From Lepturacanthus savala (lineage: Eukaryota > Chordata > Actinopteri > Scombriformes > Trichiuridae), in the NCBI GenBank assembly GCA_030544235.1, contig CM060466.1, positions 22,396,075 to 22,460,074 on the forward strand: a stretch of 64,000 bases of DNA, read 5' to 3'. The notes beneath the pieces are model-generated. The model ran no database searches and was not told the DNA's origin. It worked only from the letters and a program-made list of their open reading frames with translations. Both the position numbers and the translations under genes were made by a program. Positions 11,289-23,764 of the stretch are shown piece after piece. The number at the start of each line of letters is the position of its first letter. Position 1 is the stretch's first letter.

Positions 11289-14200
11289 GTACGTGCTGTG
11301 TAACTCAATAGTTTCCCTCTGTTGGGTCTATAGGGTGAAGTCTATAGGACTGAGAATAAACTAACACGTGTTTAACTGCATCCCTCTTATACTCATCTCC
11401 CACCCCCCGCCCCCTCTATTTATTAATTTCTTTGCAAGAAGCTCAGCACTTTGATGGACACATGGCACAAGTAGCTTTGGATTGTGTATGTGCGCGCGTG
11501 TGTCATTTTGATTTGAATTTGGGAAAACTAAAAATTACGATTATACTTTTCATGCATTTTAAATATATACATATATGTATTTTTTCCACAATGTCCAAGC
11601 GTTAAGATGCACTTCGGTTTTATTTTATGTGATCTGTAGTTTTTGTTTTGTCATCCTTTGCCGGTATATGTCTGCAACAGTTATGCCTCTTAATAGAGGC
11701 ATAACTGTATAAAATCACTTGCCTCCTTAAAGTGACCGGACCCTCAGTGATGGGTTAAAGTCGCGCGTGTTTGCAGAAGCGCGTGAGTGTCCCTGCAAAC
11801 ACCGACTGGCAAAGTGGAGGCTGATGCTCCTGATCAAAGAGAATAAAACACGGAGCGCAGTCTGACGCCTGCCGCAAGTCCAGCATATAGGAACAGAGTG
11901 CGTGGGCGGTGTCGATTATTATCACCATTATTATCCTGATATTAAAACGTCCGCGTGGCGCAGGGCTGCAGCTCGTCCTTCACCTTGCGCCCGGCCCGTG
12001 TCCTTTTCTGTCTGAAGCGGCTACTGTCTTTGGGGTTTTCTTTTTTTCCCATTTTTTCTGTTTTGTTTTTTAATCAATTGGAACTTCATTTGCGTAGTTG
12101 ATGACTCTTTATATTTTCTACAAGCGACAGATCGTCTTTGTGCCCCCAACAAGTGCTGAGAGAGCTTGAACAAAAAAAGCACCTAACATGTCATATCGAT
12201 CTGAAAACCAACAAGGGATGAATAATGAGCCATTTATCTCTAAATCCTGCAACAATTAGCGATGTACGTGATGCATTTATTAAAGCGCTTAGATTTCTTT
12301 TTACTTCTTTTTGCCTGCATCAAATTTATCTCTATCACCCTTTAAGGTAATGCGTTTGAATTATTGTGACTTATTGAAATTGTGACACCACCCGCCCCCC
12401 TGTAAAGAGATTTTATTCTGATTAACTCGACAAATGAAAGTGCACTGTATTAAGTGTCTGCATTTCACATGTGACAGATATAGCTGGATTTGGTGAGTTT
12501 TGGTTTATAGAGACCTAATCAAATGTTTTAGTAACAGAAATATAACACAGAGGCAAGTAGTGCAGTATGGCTAGAAACACATACACATGAAGACATTGCT
12601 GTTGAAATAACAATATAAGTTTCACACACAGTTGGGACTTTGATATGTTGGCCCATAGAAATAAAATGTAATGTTTTATACAGACTGAAACAATATCTGG
12701 ATGTAATTTGGAATAAATCTCATCAATAACAAAAAGGAAAAAAATACAACACAAATCATCAGCAATACAGCGAAATATGTGCAATAATTGAATACAAATT
12801 GCTGTATATGTTTGAAATCTTGCAGCTGTATGATATTGTTGCTCCTTACTCAGTGTATTGATGATGAAAATGTTTTTTGTTTTTTTTTTAATATGTTTGT
12901 TTGCCAGAGTTTCTCTGAAGCATTATACAGACACTGTTTTGTTAAATTCACATTGTAGAGATGTTCAGTGTCATCAACAACAAGCAAATGTTTCTTTTAA
13001 TTCTGAGTTATTACACAGAGCATCTGTGGAGCGTTTATTGTCACCAACCCAACTTTACAAGAGCAACGTTGATTCCTGTGCCCCCGCACCAAGGACACAT
13101 TTGTCTGCATATTCTGTCACATCACAGCAGAAAGCAGAAACTAAATGCTTATTTGCTTTTCTTTTCTGTTAAATATCAGTGTTACATAACTATGCCTAAA
13201 ATATTAGTTGGCCCGCAGCTGATGTGACACACTGTCATACCTGCACACACCAACGCAGGAAGGCCTTGAAAATGTTATAATTGCTGGACACGTGTAATTT
13301 ATGATGTCAGCTGTCCAATTATCTGTCTATATTTCTTTAGGTAATGCACCATTAGACAATGGTTCATAATTGGCAGTTGGCGGATATTACAATCCTCATT
13401 TTGTTTTGATTGTGGGTCTATAATTTCACAGTTGGTTGCATGGCGGTGGTCATTGAGAAAACCTGTCAACCACTGAACCTGTCAGTCAAATCAAAGCCAA
13501 GATCGTTATTGGTGCCAAACCGGGAGGTGGGCGTGAACCTTTCTGTATCAGTAAATATATTATTAAGCGTGTCATTCCAGAGAAGTTGAAAGTGGGCGAG
13601 ACATTTGAAACGAGCTCAACACGCTGCCTTTATTGAGTCATACTGAGTGTGTGTATGTCTGTGTCTGTGTGTTGTAATGAAACTCTATGCTTCCTGGTCT
13701 TTGTGGTAAACGCTGCTTTATTAGAACCATAACCACATGAAAATCTCCCCATGGATCAGTCCTTGTGTGACACAAAGGGCTGATTGTATACCAGCCCAAA
13801 CCTCATTGTCAATGCACTTAGCCAGTGTGGCTAGGCCTGAAATGAGTGTGGTTAGGCCATTTAAAAAAATGCTTGAATAAGGATCCACGGAGGACGGGAG
13901 GTGCCAGTGGCATTGGGTTACTGTATAGTGGGATGGTGCAAGCGGTGTGGCAGTGAAATGTTGCAGCCTGGAAAGTTCAGTGTTACAATTGGCATGGTAT
14001 TATCTAAAGGCCACAGTCCATAGCCTAGCCCGTCGAGCAAGATCAGTAGTTGACAAGGCAAGGTGCCAAGCCGAGCGGATCTTGGGGTGTGTCACAATGT
14101 GTGCTCTGTTCAAACTTGTTTCACTGTAATAGTTTTGGTGAAAGGATGTTTTTTTATGCATTTGTGTGTGTGTGTGTGTGTGTTTTTTTACACTTAGTTG

Positions 14201-14649
14201 GAATAGCTTTGTTAGGGGTGCTATAGTTCAAACAACATCTATTACTCAAGCATTCAAAATTTCACCTCACTTATTTGCTTGAGTTGTCACTAGAAAACAC
14301 ACACAGCATTAACACACAGTTGGAATTTCCACCATAAATCAGCTGCCTTTTGCTTGTGAAATTATTCTCTACTCCCGTCTCTTGCAGTCAGGCTTCCCGA
14401 ACAGAAACTGTTCCCTCCGCACTCCTCGCAACTTATCCAGGATCACACCGTTGAGTATTGTGTAAAACGCAATTAAGCCAATTGCAATCTTCAGCGCTGC
14501 GTCTTGGCTGTACTTCTGACCCAAACAAAACCTTCAGGACCCACAAGAGGAGTGAAATAATTAGCCCCACTCTGCTCAGACCATCCATCTATCCTTCTTT
14601 TTTAATGCACCCCCCTCGGTTTCTCATCTTCCTTCTTAAACTCGCTGTT

Positions 14650-14675
14650 CCCCCCCCCCCCCCCCCCCCCCCCCC
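14650..14675. repeat. poly-C run
   Basis: A run of 26 cytosines. The exact length may be unreliable because such runs are hard to sequence. Confidence 0.9.
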
Positions 14676-16826
14676 AACCTCCCCACCCCCCTGGCTGATG
14701 GCTGTATGAAAAATTGCATTTTTCCAACATTTTCTCCCTGAGGTAGCTTTGGCAGAGACTCACACAGCGTCCATTTTTTGCCTTCATACACCCCTCACAC
14801 ACCGTGGAACAGATCGCCAGTGCGGCCTGGCGTCTTTGAAGTGGTTGCCATCTCACGCAGGTTGGCTGGACTCTCTTCTCTTCTCCCTCTCTTTCTCTCT
14901 CTCGCTTCCCCCTCCCCCCATTTTTATCCTCTACCTTAACTTGGCAATGTTATTTCCAGCCACCGAACTGTGATTATAAAAAAACGCGTTTAACACACAA
15001 TGGTGGTGATAATAATTATGGTTTTTAAAGATGGAATGACAGCGGTGATAGTGTGGGAAGCCAGGAAAAAAAAATGCTCTCTGGAAAGGACGAGAAGGCT
15101 GCACCAGGTGTGTGAGCGGTGTACGTATTTTTGTGTGTGTGGAAGTGATGAATAGCATGTAAGTGTGCGTGTGTAGCTGCAAATGTGTGATGCAGAGACA
15201 GAAAGAGAGAGAGGAGGATCATTGATATGTTGCCACTCATGTGCTTTAAAATGGAGCCATCTGAGAACAAATTCCACCATCAGGGCCTTTCATACACAAC
15301 GCTCTGTGGAGGTGTGTGTGCGTGTGTGTGAGTACAGTAAAATGCACGAGGTGCGTGCATGCAAGTGTGTGTGTGCGTGAGCAGGTTTTTGGAGATCTCA
15401 CCTCCAAAGAATTTGGCCATATGGTCGTCAACACATACACCCAGAGAGAGAGAGCGAAAGACAGATAGAGAGTGAGCCAAGGAACGACTGTGTGAGATAG
15501 CGAGGGACAAAGTGAAAGAGAAGTCCTTTTGTCGTCGTAGGCAGCAGGAAGGCAGTTTAAGACAGATCCGATATCCTTACCTTAGATCAGATGGCTCAGA
15601 CAAAAAAATAAATAATCTTCCATCCCTTGCATATTTGCGGAGTGGGAAAATCTGTCTCAATTAACACATTTGCATTGGGCGATGATTGACTCCAAATAGG
15701 TCATTGACTCAATCTCCCGCCTCCGAATCTTCCCTCTAAAATGTTAATTAAGGAGGGCTTTGAGATTTTTTCGCTCAGGGCTGGCCATATGGGCCGGGCA
15801 TATGTTCTATATATATAGTACAATATATAATTTCATACACTGCTGCAGGAGAGAGAGTGTTTGGGGGCCCTGGAGTTTTATTGGGGTTTACCACAAAGGG
15901 AGTCAGTATGTTCTGGCCTCCCCAGTGGCAGGTACAGAGCTTAGCCTATTCATTAGCTTCATGTTATTCACTGTTTCACAATGGGATTGAGGTTCATCAA
16001 CACCTGTTTCTTTGGCTGATGACATAAAGAGGACAATTAAATTCCTCTTTGTTGTTTAGTTAATATAAAATGAGAGCAAATCATCTTTGTAAAAAAGTGC
16101 AACAGATTTTTTTTGAGCATGTGTTATTTGAGACTCTTCAAGTCAAGTTGAAGGATGAGTGATACTGGATCTACCGAATGAAATTTAGTGTTTACGAAAG
16201 GCTTCATGCATATAAACATATTTTCAGATACTCCGAATGTTTCCTCATTTGCTCCCAGTCGAACCAGTTGTCCCGCTGCCATCCGCCCAGACACCCCCTT
16301 CACCAGCAGTATGAGGCAGTGACAGCCAATGAAAACAGCTCTTTCCCACCCGCAGCTTTTTTGGGTTCTGGATCAGCCTATCGGGGAGACTCACGAGTGC
16401 ACCTGACCCTGTTTCTGGCTGGGCACAGCCAATCACAGAGGCTCCAACCACACCTGATGCATTGTTGTCTGCTCGCCGGTACAGTCGCACTGGTGCAGAG
16501 CCACACACAGGTGCCGTGGATCCCGGCCATCAATTCTGACCGGTGGCCAATCAGATGCATCGTCTCGTTATCAGACACACGAGGCCTGGCAGACTCTGAA
16601 TGTTTGCATTTTGTTGTGCGTGTTTGTGTGTGTGTGTGTGTGCAGCATGCATGTGTAGGCGTGCATGTATGGAACTCTATAGCCCTTTCCCACAATGCTT
16701 TGCTGCCTTATCAGCAGGCCTCTCTCACTCTGTTCCTGGCTTCATCCTCTTTTGAGCCTCAACAATGGGCACTGTGTTGCCCCCTTAAGGAGCTGGAGGC
16801 CTGGGCAATAAAAAGAGACTAGAAAT

Positions 16827-16844
16827 AAAAAAAAAAAAAAAAAA
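16827..16844 (+). repeat. poly-A run following two AATAAA motifs
   Basis: An 18-base adenine run on the plus strand, with AATAAA hexamers at 16807 and 16824. It could be the tail of an old retrocopy or simply an A-rich microsatellite. I found no target-site duplication. Confidence 0.7.
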
Positions 16845-16945
16845 CATGTTTATGGACTAATAAAGATGATTAGAAATCGCACAATTGCAGAAAAATGGAA
16901 GGTTTGGAAGGTTTGCAAGTGCAGATTATCTGTAATAAAAAGCCT

Positions 16946-16963
16946 GGGGGGGGGGGGGGGGGG
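16946..16963. repeat. poly-G run
   Basis: An 18-base guanine run followed by GA-rich sequence. Confidence 0.9.
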
Positions 16964-17186
16964 AGGGAGAAAGAGAGTTAGCTGTACAGACCTCTCATTG
17001 CGAAGGATATGAATAGCCTTTGTTTTCACCACAACTCAGGGCTGTGTGGTCTGCCAACGTCTGGCTCTTATTATGGGGTTTGTGTCTGTGTGTCTGCGTA
17101 AGTGGCATGCACGTGTGCGTTGGTGTGTGCCTGCGCTTGTGTGTGTTGCTGTGTGCGAGGCAGAGAGCACATGGGCGTGGAAAAAA

Positions 17187-17189
<3 letters not shown>

Positions 17190-17218
<29 letters not shown>
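17190..17218. repeat. (TA)n microsatellite
   Basis: An uninterrupted alternating TA tract. Confidence 0.93.
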
Positions 17219-17221
<3 letters not shown>

Positions 17222-18175
17222 CAGGTGATTATATTATTTTCAAGAGGGTGACACTATATGTGTGTGCATTTAAAAGGTTTTCCACACAGCGCATACACTG
17301 TTTTCTCTCTGCTCCTGTTTCGCTAAACAAATGCGGCATGGGGTCTCAGGCTGGCACAAGAGTGTGTGCACGCTTTTTTATCCGTTAAAGTTGTGAAATG
17401 AAATAGGATTTCACAGAACAGCACAGCGGCTGTGGGATTTGGGCTCCCTTCGGGTAAGTAGAGTGGGATAGGTTGATCCAATCAACGGCAGAACTGCAAG
17501 GAGAGCCCATTTCACAGCTCCGGGCCCTGCCAGAACCCTGCCTGCCTGCTGCCTGCTTGACTTAGAATACAAATGAAGCTGCCTGAATGAACACTTACAC
17601 ACACATGCATCTATACACACGGGTACTTACAGGCAGTCTGGCTGTGGATGTATAGTGGAAGAGCTGTTAGTAGGCGCTGTGCTTTCTCTGGGGAAATGAG
17701 ACCAGTAGATGTAATAGGACTGTCCCACATTGTAAGGCAACATTTCAGTAACGGTTTATCACAAAGGGCAGAGAATTTATGTGTGTAACCGGGGTGATTT
17801 CAGGTCACGTCTGTCCACAAATATCCTTCTGAATTTGAACAAATTCTCAAAATGTGATTTGGATTTTGTCTTTTAAACTGCATTGTTTCTTTGAACATGT
17901 AGACAAATGAAAAAAAATGAATACTCAAAATGTTTTGGTATACTGTGTATGTCCCAGAAATTAAATTTATTGTAACTTTATTGTTTTTACTGGAGCCAAT
18001 TTGTGGACGCTAGAATTTGTGATTCCTTTGTGCCAAAAAAAAATTAAAAATAAAAATAAGGTTGTGATCCACTTTCTTTCTAAGGACTGCTAATAATGTG
18101 ACAAAATAATTCTAAAACTAAATTGACAATATTGTTTTTTTGTCTCTGTAAATAACCATTTCTTTGTTTTTTTAG

Positions 18176-18259
18176 GCTACTGACACCTACCTGGTGAACG
18201 ACGATCCTGCTAGAGGCCCAGGGATGCCTGAGTGTTTCCTCGTGTCTGATACATATAGG
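18176..18259 (+). CDS. candidate in-frame cassette exon of nfix (84 nt)
   Basis: A strong acceptor (T-rich tract ending TTTTTTTAG at 18175) is followed by 84 bases that are open in one frame only and end at a donor, AGG|GTATAC. The 28 codons start ATDTYLVNDD and end FLVSDTYR, and codon use looks like a coding exon rather than simple-sequence DNA. Length is a multiple of three and phase is 0. Joined after exon 1a it would give M-ATDTYL...DTYR-DEFHPF without shifting the NFI frame. A long CA repeat starts four bases after the donor; intronic CA repeats are a known class of hnRNP L splicing element. I do not recognise the peptide. The alternative is a chance open segment, since nothing here shows transcription. 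Confidence 0.3.
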
Positions 18260-18260
18260 G

Positions 18261-18263
<3 letters not shown>

Positions 18264-18324
<61 letters not shown>
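18264..18324. repeat. (CA)n microsatellite beside a candidate donor site
   Basis: About 60 bp of pure CA immediately after the possible donor at 18260. Confidence 0.97.
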
Positions 18325-18327
<3 letters not shown>

Positions 18328-18741
18328 TCTCTATGTCTGTCCCTGTGATATTGATGTTCCAACATTTATTTCTTGGACGCACAAACAAACCCAGTCCATT
18401 AAGAAAAATCTCTTCCTTCCTTTTATAAAGATTTACAGCAGTTGAGAAAAGGTGAGCATTCAGATCACAGAAGACTCATCGGTGTATGTTGCAAAACCAT
18501 TTTTATAGTCTCATATGTCAGTGTTGGGATGTTCACCACTAAATTATCTTCAGTCTTCAGATCCTGAATCTAAAGGTTTCTGGGGTTAATGTGTCCAGGA
18601 AATACATACACATTTTTGTTAAGTGTTGGCATGCTGCCTGTTGTCTTTATATTCATTCCCTCCTGCATGTCGTGATTTTGAATGTCCTGAAATCATTCAT
18701 TGACAACAGTGAAACACATATATTTACTTATAATATCAAAA

Positions 18742-18751
<10 letters not shown>

Positions 18752-18790
<39 letters not shown>
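18752..18790. repeat. (TA)n microsatellite
   Basis: An alternating TA tract with a degraded tail. Confidence 0.93.
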
Positions 18791-18793
<3 letters not shown>

Positions 18794-21349
18794 ATATATG
18801 TTCATGCCATGCAGTAGTTTGATTTTATCCTAATTTTTTATCCTAATTTCTTTTGTATTGTGGCATTTGGTCATTTATATAACTGTAAAAGAGACAAAAC
18901 AAAATAAAAAATTCTTTCAGGTTCAGGTTACAAATATTTTGTTAGACTTCATGGAAAAAACCTGCACCTGAGTGCTATAATATGTATATGTTACGTTTAC
19001 TGCTTGAATAAAAAAAATAAAATAAAAAAAGAGGACATCCGACTAGAAAAATAAATCTATACATTTTCTTCCCCAAACACGGTAGAAGCTGGGTAATCCA
19101 AACCAGTCGTAGTAAAACGTATGAGCAGCCATTGCACACAGTAAACACATAAAAAGCAGCAGGCGCAACACATTGCTCTACTCCACACAGTCAGATTGCA
19201 AAGAGATCCATAGAGTCTCTGGGATCCACACTGTGTATGATATGCTTGTTAGCCATAACGGCCAGTCAGCTATTTCTGCATTTTGCCTGTATGCATTTGA
19301 CTGGTGTGCGGCCTCCCAGAGCTCACATAAACAGCTTACTCAAACAATATTTACACTGTACAGCGTAGTAAATGCTACAGTTACACGCTTTTTCCGTTCA
19401 CGTTATTTCCTGCTTTTTTTTTAAAAAAAAAAGGGGAGCCTCGACCACCTGTCTCACACATTAAGAATGCTAATGGAAGTATCAGTATGCTACATCACTT
19501 TCAATATTTAATAGCGTAGCCACAGGCCATGATAAACAGCAAGTATATGGGATTGTGCCGCGTGTCGATGGGAGACCACAAAACACTAACTTTAGACGCA
19601 CCATATGGTTTTCTCATGTGCTTTCTGACAGCAGGCGTGTAGTTTAGAATGGCTAGAACACTGTGCACCTATGAGAGGGTTTTGGTTAGTGATGGCTGGA
19701 CGGGACGCCGCTCGATCACAGGCAGAAAAGAGAGTTTGGAAAAGAGAACCTTGAGCTTCTGTGTTTTGTAACTCCTGCGGTTGCTATAGTTTGTTTGTTA
19801 CAGCCAAAGCGCCTGTGTTGAATACTGAGATGGACGGCCCGGACTGCAGCCAGAGACAAAGACGGCCAGTAAAGTCAGACAGACGGAAAGGGACAGCGTT
19901 TGTGTGTATGTCTGTGTATATATGTCTGTGATGAAGATAGCCGAGAGAGAGGAAGAAAGAGCCGAGATTATAAGATAGAAAAAGAGAAAAACAGCCACTG
20001 AGAAAAAGAAAAAGGGAAAGAGAGAAGGGGAAAGTGAGGGAGCACACAAAAGCTTTGGGGTTTGGGCCTGTGCCGTGGTGGGGTGTGGTTTGGAAAGAGG
20101 AGAGAGTGTATGGGAAAGGAATAGACTACACCTCAGTATCCTTCACTTTCTTGCACTTTCATTTAGCCTTTTCTCCCCAAGTTAAGTCTTCCGCTTGCTC
20201 CTCAAACATGTGTATCTCCTAACACATTCATGCTGTGTTCATACATGCTTGTATATGCTGTATATTAAATGCACACATGTGAGTCTGTGGTGTGAGTGTC
20301 TAACTATCCTACATAGGCTGAGGTCTCGTAAAGCTGCACAGCTTCATATCCCCCTGAAAAACTTGGCATCCGAGCACTGGGGTGACTTCAACCCCCCGAA
20401 ACCACACCCTTACACACACACACACATACGCACACACACACATTTTGCAAGACTCACACAATGTCAGATGAATGCACATACAGAATTGTATTCACACACT
20501 TTTAAACACTCTCACAATGCTCATGCACACACACACACACATGCACAAGGCTGGGGCTTATGTATAATTGCAGGCACTCTGCCTGCATATATGAGTTTGA
20601 TTAGGCTGAGGAGCAGGGAGCGGGCGAGGATAAAGCCGAGTCTGATTAGAAACAGAGTGTATCGCTTCCATACAATAGGAATCACAATGAAACTGGTTTA
20701 GACCACTTTGTCCAAGTTCAGGTATCTTTTGTCCTCATGTACATATACAGCACACAAGAATATGACTTGGGCTTGGTTAAAAAGGAGAATAAATTACAAT
20801 CGTTCGGATTACAAATTTGCAACTTGCTGTAATAGCTTTGGACTTAGACTTGCTAGGAGGTGTCCTATAGGAAGAGTGAGAATATTTAAATGTTTCTTTT
20901 AAATATATTGTGGTGCTGAAAACTTTGAGATGAGCTACTCGACCCTAAACTCTACAGCGTCTCTATCTAAAGTGACGCTGGCAAGATTGAGCCTGAAATC
21001 CAGCTGCAGCACGGTATAAAATTAATTGAACCTCAATTTTGTCCTACATTTGAGCTGATGTTTCAGCTGCATCAGCAACACACGTTTAATTTACAGATTT
21101 ACAGCACCAAATTAAGGATACGGGACCCGCTCCATTTAAAACTCTTGAGTTGGTATAAAAATCAAAGCAAAAATCTGAGTTTCAAAACCTCTGTTTCTGT
21201 TTCGGTCAGCATCACTTCTGCATTCTGGATAAGGGGATATTTCAAGGGATATGAAAGTTGTAAAAAGGATCATTTTGAGGAAATCTGCCTTGTTGAATCA
21301 TCAGTGTCTGTTCTACATTCATCACTAAGAATGATTTCACCTCATATTG

Positions 21350-21379
21350 CCCCCCCCCCCCCCCCCCCAAAAAAAAAAA
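21350..21379. repeat. poly-C/poly-A compound run
   Basis: 19 cytosines followed directly by 11 adenines. Confidence 0.88.
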
Positions 21380-21608
21380 GCATGCTAAAATGAAATAATT
21401 ATTTTATAAACCTCCCAGTATGCTCCCTTTGGAATATGAAAATATTATATATTTCTTCTCTACAGGAGAAAAAATATATTATTATAATTAATTAAACAGA
21501 TTCTAATAACAGAAGATGACGGTCAGAAGTAACACATTGAGATACTAACACATTGAGGCACACATTTAAATTAACTTTTATTATTTAAAAAAAAAATTAC
21601 CTTAGGCA

Positions 21609-21738
<130 letters not shown>

Positions 21739-22084
21739 GAAACACTTTAAGGGCTGACGCAGGGACCAGCCGTTCCTTCGAAAAATGTCTTTTTAAAATT
21801 AGATTTAAGAAGGAGGCGTCTTGTGCAGATGTGACATTATAGGGACATTACAGATGTGTTCCATATGGGATGTTTCAAAAACCCGTAAAACCCGCTGAGG
21901 TGACTGAAGTCACCACACAAGCGCATTGTCAGCCCCTGTTGCTGCAGGGATCCTGTCTGTGCAGCGATCCTTCTCTCTTCTCTCTGAGCTTATAGCGAAG
22001 CGGATTCATTTTCATACGAACAATAACTTTCTTTTTCTTTTATAAGTCGGTGATAATTTCAAATAGTTAAGTCGATCGCAGTGA

Positions 22085-22179
22085 GAAGCGGGGGAGGGAG
22101 AGAAAGAGCAGCGATAGAGAGAAAGAGTGAGAGAGAGAAAGAGAGAGAGAGATCGGAGCTAAAGGGAGAGAGAGGGAGG

Positions 22180-22251
<72 letters not shown>
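22085..22251 (+). repeat. (GA)n-rich purine tract in the exon 1b leader
   Basis: A long interrupted GA tract on the sense strand, probably within the 5' UTR of exon 1b. It mirrors the GA tract of exon 1a. Confidence 0.9.
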
Positions 22252-22252
<1 letters not shown>

Positions 22253-22339
22253 GCGAAAACTTTCCCCTAAAGTTAGTGCGGAGCTTTCACTGTGAGTGAG
22301 GCGGGGTTACAGCCTGGACTCAGCCACAGCGGCTTTGCA

Positions 22340-22402
22340 ATGCGGCACCGCAGCGAACCTCCATTCAACTTTATTATCGACAACTCCAATTTTCATCTCT
22401 AG
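22340..22402 (+). CDS. upstream ORF in the nfix exon 1b leader (20 codons)
   Basis: An ATG at 22340 opens a 20-codon frame that starts MRHRSEPPFN and ends DNSNFHL before TAG at 22400-22402. The stop lies eight bases before the nfix start codon, and the frame differs from nfix. It is the only upstream ATG I see between the inferred start site and the main ATG. The spacing suggests it could limit initiation at the nfix ATG or require reinitiation. Whether the peptide or only the RNA is conserved is unknown. Another possibility is that CTCTAG at its end is a cryptic acceptor. Confidence 0.45.
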   Translation: MRHRSEPPFNFIIDNSNFHL

Positions 22403-22410
22403 ACACAACC

Positions 22411-22437
22411 ATGTACTCCCCTTACTGCTTGACACAG
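22411..22437 (+). CDS. nfix first coding exon (exon 1b), MYSPYCLTQ
   Basis: The nine codons read MYSPYCLTQ and are followed immediately by the donor GTATGA. This is the usual amino terminus of NFI proteins; NFIX has YSPYCLTQ, whereas NFIA has YSPLCLTQ and NFIB YSPICLTQ, so the Tyr at position 5 favours nfix. The exon ends in phase 0, matching the phase-0 start of the 532-bp exon at 46184, and the joined protein reads MYSPYCLTQ-DEFHPFIEAL. The start context has A at -3. A 20-codon upstream ORF ends eight bases before it. The exon is too short to be found by ORF length alone. I identified it by exact residue match, donor position and phase. Confidence 0.9.
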
Positions 22438-22619
22438 GTATGAGACGAACCGCCGTATTTCACGCTGCTTTCCGCTGCTTTTCTCCCCGGCGTCAGTGCG
22501 CCTCCGGCTGTGTGTGCTCAGCGTCGCTACTGTCTGTCGCTGCTGCCGCCGCTTGTCATTTGTTGCGTGTTTTAAGGACCTTTTTTCCGGCTCTGCTCCC
22601 CCCCCCCCGATCGCGTTTA

Positions 22620-22683
22620 ACCTCCTCTCTCTCTCTCTCCCTCTCCCTCTCCCACTCTCTCGTGCGCTCTCTCTCCTCCCTTT
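22620..22683. repeat. CT-rich tract
   Basis: Interrupted CT dinucleotides just downstream of exon 1b, inside intron 1. Confidence 0.85.
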
Positions 22684-23151
22684 CTTTTTAATGGCACTCC
22701 TCCAACGGACTCTCTTGTGCGTCTCATTGCGCATGGTTTGGAGAGAAAATGGCGCTTCTCCCAAATCTATTTTATAGGCTATAAAACGGAGGTTGGAGAA
22801 AGGGGAAGAAGGGGGCTCGGTGCCCCGACAGTTGGCGACTAATTACAGTCACCCCGAGGCTTTAATCGGCTTTATCGACAAATATAATAAACTACGGCTA
22901 GAGTTCTAATACGGTCGCCGAGTTGTGGGGCAGTTTATTTTTATATAGGAGGCTTTCTGACCCGCGGCTGTTTCGCGAGCTCCGCCGGTCTGCGCCCGCG
23001 GTCTGTGTCGGTGGCTCGTGGAGTCACTGCGGACACATTCATAGGCTAAACTGTCCCTCATGTACTTCATTAAATTTCTGCAGCCTCATTTTGAATTAAC
23101 CCTAATATTTTTTTTTTGTTAATGTATCCTGAAGGCGACACGGGGCTGAGT

Positions 23152-23156
<5 letters not shown>

Positions 23157-23221
<65 letters not shown>
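23157..23221. repeat. (TG)n microsatellite
   Basis: About 64 bp of pure TG. Confidence 0.97.
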
Positions 23222-23224
<3 letters not shown>

Positions 23225-23647
23225 GTCTGAGCTGCATGTTGCAGATTTAATCAGAAACTACATTTGACCTTTATAAGTAGTAGATACTATACAGACCTTT
23301 TCTGTTATTCAGCTTTATTACAGGGGTCATTAGGGAGATTTTAGAGCTTTTCGGGGGTTAACACTGACAATCTCGCTTTGTCGTGCGTAATTTCAAAAGG
23401 CCGTTTGAGGTAATAGTTCAGTTTAGAAGTTGCACAGCAAAATCAGTGCCAGTTTTTGGTTTTAGCCTATTAGTCATATGACAATCATGAAATGTTCATT
23501 CTAAATATTCGGTTCACTTTTTTTGCGCGTTGCTGGACAGATCTAATCTCAGTTTTGACCTGTGTAGTTTTGCGGGCCTCGTCACGCACCTCTGACACTT
23601 TAAAGAAATAAGTCAGACTGATTCTTTTTTTCTGCTCAATGACTGAA

Positions 23648-23764
<117 letters not shown>

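Larger units (their letters stand above)
21960..23030 (+). promoter_or_regulatory. second nfix promoter region, around exon 1b
   Basis: A TATAAG motif at 22041-22046 precedes a purine-rich leader and the exon with the MYSPYCLTQ start. CpG-rich sequence continues into the intron to about 23.0 kb. The start site is inferred to be near 22.07 kb; the sequence cannot prove it. Confidence 0.5.

Noticed and set aside
22081..22777. Frames of 72-131 codons around exon 1b
   Set aside because: They begin at non-ATG codons or run through the GA and CT repeats and across the real donor at 22438.
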